Shown here piece by piece: positions 1-5,795 of a DNA stretch of 8,451 nucleotides. The notes beneath the pieces are model-generated. The model had not been told where the DNA came from. It did not search any database and saw only the letters and a list, made by a program, of their open reading frames with translations. Source of the stretch: Pseudomonadota bacterium (lineage in GTDB: Bacteria > Pseudomonadota > Gammaproteobacteria > Steroidobacterales > Steroidobacteraceae); assembly GCA_021817875.1 (NCBI GenBank), contig JAKAFQ010000155.1:1-8451 (forward strand). Reading direction: 5' to 3'. The first letter of the stretch is position 1, and each line of letters starts with the position of its first letter. A program made the position numbers and the translations under genes.

Positions 1-85
1 TGTCGGTGAGCCGCCGGCCGCTCAGCTCGAGCCGCACCGGCTGCGGCTGCGGCTGCGACGGCGACCTTGCCAGGAAGCCGGCCAT
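1..85 (-). CDS. N-terminus of a small hypothetical protein, probably the sHdr-associated 'Hyp' (partial, runs off the window)
   Basis: An ATG at 85-83 opens a frame that stays open to the left edge. It encodes 28 residues beginning MAGFLARSPSQPQPQPVRLE. A purine-rich GAGGG (minus strand, 96-92) sits 6 nt before the ATG and overlaps the stop codon of shdrA, whose end is only 9 bp away, so the gene is evidently the next cistron of the same operon. Known type I shdr clusters run C1-B1-A-hyp-C2-B2, so by position this should be the small conserved protein of unknown function between sHdrA and sHdrC2. That identity is inferred from gene order only; the visible residues show no motif. A QPQPQP stretch is encoded by a hexanucleotide repeat at 39-56. 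Confidence 0.6.
   Translation of the reverse strand, partial: MAGFLARSPSQPQPQPVRLELSGRRLTD
39..56 (-). repeat. Hexanucleotide tandem repeat (GGCTGC, three copies)
   Basis: Three perfect copies of GGCTGC on the plus strand (39-44, 45-50, 51-56), with one further G. On the coding minus strand they give alternating Gln and Pro codons (QPQPQP) near the N-terminus of the partial gene. Seen directly in the sequence. A similar hexamer run encodes the C-terminal Gln-Glu tail of sHdrC1 in the same operon. Confidence 0.75.
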
Positions 86-94
86 GCCCCGCCC

Positions 95-1141
95 TCAGGC
101 GCTCGCCCGCGACGGCCGCAGCAGCGACAGCGCCCGGATGGCGGCGGCATGCCCCTGGGCGATCGAATCATCTATCGTTTCCGGTCCGGCCGCCGCGCCG
201 GCCACGAACACCCCCGGCCGCGAAGTCTCCGCCGTGTTGCCATACGAGTTGCCGTGCGCCAGGTAACCATGCGGCTCGAGCGCCACGGCGAACGTCGCCG
301 CGATCGCGCCGTTTTCCACATTCGGGTCCATGCCGATCGCATGCACCACCAGGTCGAACGGAATCGTGATCGGCCGCTTCACCAGCGTGTCCTCTCCCTT
401 GACGATGAGCTTGCCGCCGTCCGAGGTGACCTCGGCAATGCGCGCCTTGATGTACTTGATCTTGAATTCCTCCTGGCTGCGCCAGTAATACTGCGTCTCG
501 TACAGTCCGAAAGTCCGGATGTCCATGTAATAGATGTATACGTGGCAGTCCGGCAGCTGCTCGCGGATCTCCATCGCGATGTTGGCCGAGACCGTGCAGC
601 AGACCTTCGAGCACCAGGGCCGGCCGATCTGCCGGTCGCGCGAACCGACGCACAGCAGAATCGCCACGCGCTGCGGCTTGCGTCCATCCGAGGGACAGTG
701 CACTCCCTTGCCCGAGCTGATCATCTGCTCGACCTGCGTCGTGGTCACGACGTCGGGAAACGTGCCGAAGCCCCACTCCGGCTTGTTGAGCGAGTCGAAA
801 TGGGTGAATCCCGTGCACAGGATCGCAGCGCCCGTCTGCACGGTCTCGCCGCTGGAGAGCTCGGCGGTGAATTTCCCCGGCGTGCCCTCGAAGGCCGTGA
901 CGGTGGCGCCCACATGCACCGTCGCGAGCGGCTCGCCCTGCACGCGCCGGACCATGCCGCCGATCGCATCACTCGCCCACTCTCCAGAGGGCACCAGCTT
1001 CGCGTAGCCGGAGAGAATCGGCGCCCCGCCGAGACGCCCGGCCTTCTCCACCAGCACCACGCGCTCACCGACCGCAGTGAGCGCCTGGGTCGCCGCCAGA
1101 CCCGCCGGACCGGCGCCGACGACCAGCACCGAATGGCTCAT
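95..1141 (-). CDS. shdrA: sHdrA, FAD/[4Fe-4S] subunit of the sulfur-oxidizing heterodisulfide reductase-like complex
   Basis: A 348-residue flavoprotein. It starts at ATG 1141-1139, which overlaps the shdrB1 stop by 4 bp (ATGA); the open frame upstream of this ATG lies inside shdrB1 and is not part of the protein. The dinucleotide-binding motif GAGPAG lies at residues 9-14, followed by VLVEKAGRLGG at 29-39. A second FAD-contact segment, GVFVAGAAAGPETIDDSIAQ, is at 310-329. Cysteines C164 (CVGSRD), C177, C181 and C182 (WCSKVCC) match the conserved HdrA set that binds a [4Fe-4S] cluster. The protein is much shorter than methanogen HdrA and lacks its ferredoxin and C-terminal extensions, as expected for the sulfur-oxidizer form. 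From the family it should act in the cytoplasm, passing electrons within the sHdr complex during sulfane sulfur oxidation. The neighbours shdrB1 and shdrC1 support the assignment. Confidence 0.93.
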   Translation of the reverse strand: MSHSVLVVGAGPAGLAATQALTAVGERVVLVEKAGRLGGAPILSGYAKLVPSGEWASDAIGGMVRRVQGEPLATVHVGATVTAFEGTPGKFTAELSSGETVQTGAAILCTGFTHFDSLNKPEWGFGTFPDVVTTTQVEQMISSGKGVHCPSDGRKPQRVAILLCVGSRDRQIGRPWCSKVCCTVSANIAMEIREQLPDCHVYIYYMDIRTFGLYETQYYWRSQEEFKIKYIKARIAEVTSDGGKLIVKGEDTLVKRPITIPFDLVVHAIGMDPNVENGAIAATFAVALEPHGYLAHGNSYGNTAETSRPGVFVAGAAAGPETIDDSIAQGHAAAIRALSLLRPSRASA

Positions 1142-2508
1142 TCCGGCCGCCCCGCCGGGAGCGCCGGCGGCTTGAAGCCCGGACCTGAGGTGATCCTGCT
1201 GCGCGGGTCGTACAGATTCTCCGGCCGCCCGGCCGCGACCTCCCGCAGGTACTCCTCGAACTCCGCCTTGCGCGCCCGCCAGTCGATGCCGAGCTTGTCC
1301 ATCAGGTTCTCCGTCGGCGAGGCATGCCAATGCGACTGCACGATCTTGTAGGGATGGGCGCCACAGACCAGCGCCGCGAACTGGCAGTCGGCCAGCACCG
1401 GCAGGCTCACCGGCCGGCCGTCGGCCTTGCTGATCCACTGGTTCTTGTCGAGCGTGGTGATGCAGCCGGTGTCATGGCCGATCATCACGTCGGCGCGCGC
1501 CTCCTCCACGGCCACGCGGATCTTGCGGTCGATGGCGAACGAGCGGGTGAACTCGCGCTCCGAGATGATGTGGCGGAACCCGAAACCGCAGCAGTCATAC
1601 CACGTCTTGTAGTCGATGACCTCGGTGCCGAGGGTCTGCATGATGCCCGTGGAAACGGCGACGCGGTTGCCACCGAGCACGCTGTCGTCATAAATGACAT
1701 CCTCGGGCACCATCTTGTACACGTGACAGGCCGGATGGATGGTGGCGCGGATGCCGCTGCAATCGAGCGTCTGCAGTTGCTTCACCTGCTCGCGCACCAC
1801 GTGCAGCCACTCGGAGTAGTGCACGATCTCCTCGGGGATGAGCAGCTTGCCGTCGACCAGCCGCCCGAGTTTGCCGAGAATCATGCGCACCCGCTCGCGA
1901 AGCTTCGCCGACTGCAGCAGGTAGCCGCGCACCTCCTTGTAGTTGCCGAACGAGGTACCGCAGTGCACCAGCGGAAAGTAGTGCCCCGGCGCCAGCCCCT
2001 GAGACAGGCCGGCGACGTAGGCCTGGTGGAAATTGCGCAGGAATACCGCGGCCAGGCTCTCGATGTTGCCGATTCCCGAGCCGTGGTAATTCCAGGCGGT
2101 GCACGAGGTCTGGTCGGTCTCGTCGAGATACTCGGTGCCGAGCCGGTTCATCAGCCACAGGAGCGAGGCGGGGTATCCGGGAATGTTGCCGCACTGACCG
2201 CAGGACTTGTGATGCCACAGCCGCACCGTCGGGATCTTCTTCTCCCAGCCGTACAGGGTGCGCACCACCACCGGTTTGTGCTGCTCGGTGACGCGGTGCA
2301 CCACGATCTCGCCGTCCTTCTCCAGCTGCCACATGGCGTCGCGGACGTCGGCCACCCGATCCTTTCCGGTCAGCATCGAGCGACGGCTGATCACCTGCTC
2401 CACCCAGGCGGTCGCGGTCTGGGCGTCCTCGGGCGCTAGCCCGGCGCTGCGCCATTCCGGACCGTGACCGGTCAGGCGCTGCCCGGGTGTCTGTTCGTCC
2501 AATGTCAT
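1138..2508 (-). CDS. shdrB1: sHdrB1, CCG-domain iron-sulfur subunit of the sHdr complex
   Basis: 456 residues from ATG 2508-2506. The start is set by a strong ribosome site, GGAGG on the minus strand (2521-2517), 8 nt upstream; a longer in-frame reading to 2601 would run back into shdrC1. The protein is an HdrB relative. Its C-terminal CCG domain has C261 (HPACHVY), C306-C307 (YDCCGFG) and C349 (HDTGC), where the usual final CxxC reads D346-x-x-C349. The N-terminal half has a degenerate counterpart with C103 and C106 (SCGQC), C136 (TSCTAW) and C183 (HCGTSFGNY). In methanogen HdrB, CCG domains bind non-cubane [4Fe-4S] clusters that cleave disulfides; here the reaction is inferred to run in the oxidative direction on LbpA- or thiol-bound sulfur. 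It lies 59 bp after shdrC1 and overlaps shdrA by 4 bp (ATGA). Confidence 0.93.
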   Translation of the reverse strand: MTLDEQTPGQRLTGHGPEWRSAGLAPEDAQTATAWVEQVISRRSMLTGKDRVADVRDAMWQLEKDGEIVVHRVTEQHKPVVVRTLYGWEKKIPTVRLWHHKSCGQCGNIPGYPASLLWLMNRLGTEYLDETDQTSCTAWNYHGSGIGNIESLAAVFLRNFHQAYVAGLSQGLAPGHYFPLVHCGTSFGNYKEVRGYLLQSAKLRERVRMILGKLGRLVDGKLLIPEEIVHYSEWLHVVREQVKQLQTLDCSGIRATIHPACHVYKMVPEDVIYDDSVLGGNRVAVSTGIMQTLGTEVIDYKTWYDCCGFGFRHIISEREFTRSFAIDRKIRVAVEEARADVMIGHDTGCITTLDKNQWISKADGRPVSLPVLADCQFAALVCGAHPYKIVQSHWHASPTENLMDKLGIDWRARKAEFEEYLREVAAGRPENLYDPRSRITSGPGFKPPALPAGRPE

Positions 2509-2516
2509 GATCGACA

Positions 2517-2521
2517 CCTCC
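2517..2521 (-). promoter_or_regulatory. Strong ribosome binding site of shdrB1 (GGAGG)
   Basis: GGAGG on the minus strand, 8 nt before ATG 2508. It decides the start of sHdrB1 in favour of MTLDEQ over an in-frame N-terminal extension of 31 residues that would overlap shdrC1. It is the best-matching Shine-Dalgarno in the window, although this cistron is internal to an operon. Confidence 0.8.
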
Positions 2522-2567
2522 GAAAGCCTGGATGGGGCGGCAGGCCCCGCAAAATGACCCGGATCAA

Positions 2568-3320
2568 TCAGTCCTGCTCCTGCTCCTGCTCCTGCTGCCA
2601 CTCGGAATACTCCTCGCGCCGCTCATCCATGATGTCCTGGATCACGTCGAACAGATTCGGATCGACCGCCTTCAGGCTGTCGATCACCCCGGTCTCTTCC
2701 CAGATCGTGTACAGCTCCACCGAAGTCTTGAGATTGACCTCCCAGGCCGTCTTGGTGGTATGCAGGGTAGGCACCGGGATCGCCTTGCGCAGCGTATCGA
2801 GCGGCGCGCTCACCTTGGAAATGTCAGGACCCCAGTCCGGAAAGGCCTCCCGGCTGATCATGTCCGGAGAGAGCTGATTGCCGGTGGAGATGAGCTTGAG
2901 CATCACCCGGCTGAACGGGCGCAGCACGTTCTTCGCCGACTCCATGCCGTGCTTGATCGCCACTTCCCGCATCAGCATCACCAGGCCGCCCGGGGAGTTG
3001 CCGAAAGGACAGCGCGCGGCGCAGGTGTAGCACTGCGCACACGCCCAGATCTTCTCCTGCATGGCGTCGTAGATGCCCTCGAGGTTCTCCGTCCAGAGCA
3101 GCTGCACGATCTCGCGCGGGCTGAAATCGTAATAATGCGCCGACGGGCAGGTTGCGGTGCAGATGCCGCAGTTCAGGCAGCCGTTCAGCTGGTGATCGAA
3201 GCGCAGATCCGACTGGATGTCGCGGAAGACTTCCTCGAGCTTCGCGCGCTCGAGCGGCGCGTCCGCCGAGACCGGATCGCCGATGTGCTGCTGTACCCTG
3301 CTCGTCTGCTGGTGTGCCAC
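2568..3320 (-). CDS. shdrC1: sHdrC1, double [4Fe-4S] ferredoxin-type subunit of the sHdr complex
   Basis: 250 residues from a GTG start (3320-3318), 19 bp after the dsrE3C stop. No ATG occurs before the first cluster motif, and GGCGGG lies about 9 nt upstream. Two classical CX2CX2CX3C motifs are visible, C48/51/54/58 (CLNCGICTATCP) and C94/97/100/104 (CAQCYTCAARCP), so it should bind two cubane [4Fe-4S] clusters like HdrC of methanogens. The mostly helical remainder shows no membrane segment, unlike membrane-bound HdrE/DsrM-linked forms. It should shuttle electrons between sHdrA and sHdrB1. The C-terminus ends in a very acidic, low-complexity tail (DERREEYSEWQQEQEQEQD) encoded in part by a hexanucleotide repeat; whether homologues share this tail cannot be told here. 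Confidence 0.93.
   Translation of the reverse strand: MAHQQTSRVQQHIGDPVSADAPLERAKLEEVFRDIQSDLRFDHQLNGCLNCGICTATCPSAHYYDFSPREIVQLLWTENLEGIYDAMQEKIWACAQCYTCAARCPFGNSPGGLVMLMREVAIKHGMESAKNVLRPFSRVMLKLISTGNQLSPDMISREAFPDWGPDISKVSAPLDTLRKAIPVPTLHTTKTAWEVNLKTSVELYTIWEETGVIDSLKAVDPNLFDVIQDIMDERREEYSEWQQEQEQEQD
2572..2595 (-). repeat. Hexanucleotide tandem repeat (TCCTGC, four copies) at the 3' end of shdrC1
   Basis: Four perfect contiguous copies of TCCTGC on the plus strand, followed by TGC. On the coding strand they read as alternating CAG and GAG codons and give the QEQEQEQ tail just before the stop. The repeat keeps frame, so gain or loss of units would change tail length only. Seen directly. 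Confidence 0.85.
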
Positions 3321-3339
3321 CGCGCGATACCCGCCGTGT

Positions 3340-3717
3340 TCAGTAGCTGAGCACTTTGTAGTCGTCGTCCATGACGCGTTCGATCAGATAGGCGCCGCCG
3401 ACGACGCCGCTGCACTCCGGGATCAGGTCCTCCTGTTTCATGTCGAACAGCTCGAGATTGGGCGAGCAGCACCAGAACTTCACGCCCGCCTCGCAGGCGT
3501 CCCTGATGAAATCGAGTACCGACTTCGGCGAGCCGCTCTTGACGAACAGCCGTTCGGCGACACCCTTCCTCAGCAGCCGCCCGGCCGTCGCGGTGCATAC
3601 CACCTCGACCTCGAAGTCCATGGCCGCCGCCACCGTCGCCTGGAAGATCGGCGCGCCGAGCTCCTCGCCGTTGCGCGGATCGGTGTTGGCCATCACGATG
3701 ATCAGCTTCGATGCCAT
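3340..3717 (-). CDS. dsrE3C: DsrE3C-like sulfurtransferase linked to sHdr
   Basis: 125 residues from ATG 3717-3715 (MASKLIIVMANTDPRNG), a DsrE/DsrF-fold protein. The longer in-frame GTG start at 3783 is rejected because it falls inside the predicted -10 element and gives an unrelated N-terminus. With the chosen start, adjacent cysteines fall at residues 83 and 84 (FWCCSPNLELF). I recall the studied Hyphomicrobium denitrificans DsrE3C as also having Cys83/Cys84, with Cys84 carrying the persulfide, which supports both start and identity. From the family, it exchanges sulfane sulfur with TusA in the cytoplasm and feeds the sHdr complex. It is the first gene after the predicted promoter/operator and lies 19 bp before shdrC1. 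Other DsrE paralogues (DsrE2, DsrE3B) are less likely: there is no membrane segment, and the gene is directly next to shdrC1. Confidence 0.88.
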   Translation of the reverse strand: MASKLIIVMANTDPRNGEELGAPIFQATVAAAMDFEVEVVCTATAGRLLRKGVAERLFVKSGSPKSVLDFIRDACEAGVKFWCCSPNLELFDMKQEDLIPECSGVVGGAYLIERVMDDDYKVLSY

Positions 3718-3770
3718 GTGTTTCGGTCCCGAGGACGCCAGCGTGTTGTGGAACGGACCCGTCACACCCC

Positions 3771-3788
3771 TATTAGCTGGCACTAATA
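3771..3788. promoter_or_regulatory. Perfect inverted repeat TATTAG-N6-CTAATA, candidate operator over the -10
   Basis: Arms at 3771-3776 and 3783-3788 are perfectly complementary, with spacer CTGGCA. The right arm is the predicted -10 hexamer itself and the left arm covers the likely transcription start, so a bound protein would block RNA polymerase. AT-rich dyads over the -10 are typical of winged-helix ArsR-family repressors, and shdr genes in Hyphomicrobium are known to be controlled by the ArsR-type regulator sHdrR. Which regulator binds here is an inference; no regulator gene is in the window. Confidence 0.55.
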
Positions 3789-3812
3789 TCCTACTTTATT
3801 GACAATCGTCAA
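3783..3812 (-). promoter_or_regulatory. Predicted sigma-70-type promoter of dsrE3C-shdrC1B1A
   Basis: On the minus strand a -35-like TTGACG (3812-3807, 5/6 to consensus) is followed after 18 bp by TATTAG (3788-3783, 4/6 to TATAAT). The expected start of transcription is near 3776, giving a leader of about 59 nt before ATG 3717. The element lies in a short AT-rich island in an otherwise very GC-rich window, directly after the stop codon of the amidotransferase-like gene. Predicted from sequence only. Confidence 0.6.
3799..3812. promoter_or_regulatory. Perfect inverted repeat TTGAC-N4-GTCAA overlapping the -35
   Basis: Arms at 3799-3803 and 3808-3812 with spacer AATC. The right arm includes the -35 hexamer (read on the minus strand). 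Its centre is 26 bp from the centre of the repeat over the -10, about two and a half helical turns. It could be a second operator for the same or another regulator. The stem is too short, and no U-tract follows, for an intrinsic terminator of the preceding gene. Confidence 0.4.
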
Positions 3813-3815
3813 GCT

Positions 3816-4532
3816 TTACCCGCGCCCCTGCGGCATCAGTCGCAGCACGCCGATCAGCCCGGCCATGATGGGCACGAGCGCCGCCTCGATCGCGGCCTGC
3901 GCCGCGCGCAGCTCGGCCAGTGGCGAAGCGGTCTGCGGCGGCGCGTCCGGAAACTCCATGATCAGATCTTCGATGATCGCCGACTTGATGCCCGGATGCG
4001 CCGCGAAGCCGAAGGCGCGCTCGCCGAGCTGGAACAGCGCCCAGTCGCCCCGGGCGTCGCGCGCCAGCACCCGGGCTGCGGGCGGCAGCGACACCGCATC
4101 GCGCCCGTAGCGCACCAGCGGGAAGCTCGACGGCAACAGTCCGCCCAGGGCCGGTTCCGTCCGGTTCGCGACGTCCACTTCGAACCCGAGCGGCGCCTGT
4201 GTGGCGACACCACCGGCGGCGAGCGCCAGGATCTGCGCGCCGAGCCCGAACCCGATGAGCGGCGTTCCGGCGGCGAGCGCCGCCGCGGCGAGCCCCCTTT
4301 CCGCCTCGAGCGACGCCAGCCGGGCCGGCCCCGGCGCGATGCCCCACGGACCGCCGCCGAGCAGCACCAGTCCGTCGACGGTCTCAGCGATCCGGGGCAG
4401 ACGGCCGCCCGCGACGAACGGCCGAAAGTAACGGAAGCGGATCCGACGCCCCTCGAGGTGATCCTCGATGAGACCGAGATACTCGGCCGAGGTGTGCTGC
4501 ACTACAGCGAGCGTTTTGCCGACATACGCCAC
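3816..4532 (-). CDS. Class I glutamine-amidotransferase-like protein lacking the catalytic cysteine, lipoate/sHdr-locus associated
   Basis: 238 residues from GTG 4532-4530, chosen because AGGGGA lies 6 nt upstream; an in-frame GTG at 4568 has no comparable site. The fold resembles the GMP-synthase-type GATase domain: an early beta strand (KTLAVVQH), DGLVLLGGGPWG at 53-64 and the nucleophile-elbow region GFGLGAQ at 94-100. In active enzymes that elbow reads GxCxGxQ; here the cysteine is replaced by Gly96. The catalytic His is kept (H179, AAHPG) but the triad Glu two residues later is Gly181. It therefore should not hydrolyse glutamine by the normal mechanism. GATase-like genes are recalled beside lipoate-assembly genes in other shdr clusters, so a scaffolding, ligand-binding or regulatory role is possible, but no function is established. 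It is separated from the ligase gene by a structured 183-bp gap and is followed by the shdr promoter. Confidence 0.8.
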   Translation of the reverse strand: MAYVGKTLAVVQHTSAEYLGLIEDHLEGRRIRFRYFRPFVAGGRLPRIAETVDGLVLLGGGPWGIAPGPARLASLEAERGLAAAALAAGTPLIGFGLGAQILALAAGGVATQAPLGFEVDVANRTEPALGGLLPSSFPLVRYGRDAVSLPPAARVLARDARGDWALFQLGERAFGFAAHPGIKSAIIEDLIMEFPDAPPQTASPLAELRAAQAAIEAALVPIMAGLIGVLRLMPQGRG

Positions 4533-4715
4533 GGTTGATCCCCTGATACCTTCAGCAGGTGCGCACACGCGGCACGGCCGGGCGCAGCATTGAGCGCGGA
4601 CGCGCCCGGCGTGAGGGCTCGCGCGAGCCTGCGTCGAGGGCTGCGCAGCGTGGCACGCGCGGCAGCAGTCGCCGGGCGGCCAGCCGGACCTGACACGGTT
4701 CGCGCATGATCCGGC
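4533..4715 (-). other. 183-bp intercistronic gap with several inverted repeats
   Basis: No credible gene is seen. The stretch holds a perfect 9-bp inverted repeat, GCCGGGCGC at 4577-4585 and GCGCCCGGC at 4602-4610, with a 16-nt loop. It also holds a 14-bp perfect palindrome GGCTCGCGCGAGCC (4616-4629), a 10-bp palindrome GCTGCGCAGC (4640-4649) and an 8-bp palindrome GTGCGCAC (4559-4566). None is followed by a U-tract on the minus strand, so an intrinsic terminator is not supported. The structures could serve as an RNA-processing or stability element, or as a Rho-related polarity point between the ligase and the amidotransferase-like gene. In a GC-rich genome some of these dyads may be chance. 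Confidence 0.45.
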
Positions 4716-5795
4716 TCAGCCCGCCGCCGGTGCAGCCAGCGCCGCCTCGATCGCGCGCCGGAAATCGGCCGCGCCCACCGACAGCGTCGCGACCGGACGC
4801 TCCGCGAAGAACCGTTCGACCGTTTCACCGGCGGACTCGACCTCCGCGCCCCGCAGGCGGCTCTCCAGATCAAACACCAGACGGGGCGGCGCCACGAAAA
4901 AGTCCCCGGTGAGCAGCACCTGGCCGATCCGCCGCCCGGCGTGACCCTCGCGGCGCAGGTAGGCCGTGATCGTACCGCCCTCGCCCGTGATGCTTCCCAT
5001 CGAAACGCCACTCTGCGCCACGTCATCGATCTCGGCGACGAACTCCTCGCGGCCGATCTGCGCCGCGTGAAGCTCCCGCCCCTTCTCGGTCACGGACGCG
5101 ACCTGCCCTGGCGTTGCCGGCTGAAATGAAAAACCCAGCCGCTGCTGAAATCCCTCCAGCAACGCCTGCTGCACCTGCTCGAGAGCCGGCGCGCGGGATC
5201 CGAGCAGCTCGCGCAGGCTCACCACCCGCTGCGCGGCCGATTCGATGCCGTGTCGGACGATCTTTGCGCGCGGCACGCGCAGCGCGCCCAGCATCGCCGC
5301 GGCGTCGAAATCGACGAGCACCGTTCCCTGGTACAACAGCGTGTTGCCGTCGAAGAATCCGCCGGTGCCGCTGATCTTGCGGCCCTCGACCTCGATATCG
5401 TTGCGCGGCCGGAAGCGGGCCGCCACCCCGAGACGGCTCAGCCCGGCGGCGGCGGCCTCGCACACCAGCCGGGCCACTTCGCTCAGCGAGGCATTGCCGA
5501 GCGTACCGCGGCCGAACACCAGCGCCCAGCCGAGTTGGCCGGGATCGAGGTAGATGGCGCCGCCGCCGCTGATGCGCCGGCCGGTCTGGATACCCTGGCG
5601 ACGGCAATAGTCGCGGTCGAGTTCGGCGCTGAGCGACTGGTGCCGGCCGATGAGCGCGCTCGGCCGGAAATGGATGAAACGCAGCGAGTCGGGAATCGCG
5701 CCCGCCTGATGCAGCTCGAGCATGGCCTGATCGAGCGCAATGTTGAACCGCCCCGCCTGCAGACCGGCATCAAACACCTGCAACCGGCTGCTCAC
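4716..5795 (-). CDS. slpl: sLpl(AB)-type lipoate:protein ligase for the sHdr lipoate-binding protein
   Basis: 359 residues from GTG 5795-5793, which overlaps the stop of the upstream radical SAM gene by 4 bp (GTGA). A GGGAAGAGG stretch precedes it. The N-terminal LplA-type catalytic domain has the signature GRRISGGGAIYL at 72-83, ND at 132-133 and GRKISG at 138-143 with the expected catalytic Lys140. The C-terminal part, from about residue 230, resembles the accessory LplB-like domain (GGTITAYLRR at 273-282, VLLTGDFFVAPP at 293-304). Both parts are therefore in one polypeptide, as in sLpl(AB). The known reaction is ATP-dependent attachment of lipoate or octanoate to a lysine of LbpA, via the acyl-AMP, in the cytoplasm. 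Context with two LipS-type genes and shdr genes supports this over a scavenging LplA. LbpA itself is outside the window. Confidence 0.87.
   Translation of the reverse strand: MSSRLQVFDAGLQAGRFNIALDQAMLELHQAGAIPDSLRFIHFRPSALIGRHQSLSAELDRDYCRRQGIQTGRRISGGGAIYLDPGQLGWALVFGRGTLGNASLSEVARLVCEAAAAGLSRLGVAARFRPRNDIEVEGRKISGTGGFFDGNTLLYQGTVLVDFDAAAMLGALRVPRAKIVRHGIESAAQRVVSLRELLGSRAPALEQVQQALLEGFQQRLGFSFQPATPGQVASVTEKGRELHAAQIGREEFVAEIDDVAQSGVSMGSITGEGGTITAYLRREGHAGRRIGQVLLTGDFFVAPPRLVFDLESRLRGAEVESAGETVERFFAERPVATLSVGAADFRRAIEAALAAPAAG

Noticed and set aside
1142..1438. N-terminal extension of the sHdrA frame
   Set aside because: It lies inside shdrB1, is low-complexity, and precedes the FAD motif that normally begins a few residues from the start. 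The ATGA junction at 1138-1141 is a better start.
149..2439. Long plus-strand open frames (149-1351, 400 codons; 1324-2439, 371 codons) opposite shdrA and shdrB1
   Set aside because: Their translations are Arg/His/Ala/Asp-rich with no recognisable domain and lie fully antisense to well-supported genes. Such frames are common in GC-rich DNA.
2534..2548. Small hairpin (GGGGC-N5-GCCCC) between shdrC1 and shdrB1 as a terminator
   Set aside because: Only a 5-bp stem, no U-tract, and the next cistron follows with a strong ribosome site. Termination within this complex operon is unlikely.
4552..4707. A 51-residue minus-strand frame in the gap between the ligase and amidotransferase-like genes
   Set aside because: Arg/Pro/Ala-rich composition, no clear ribosome site and no motif. 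It overlaps the inverted repeats and looks like chance coding in GC-rich DNA.
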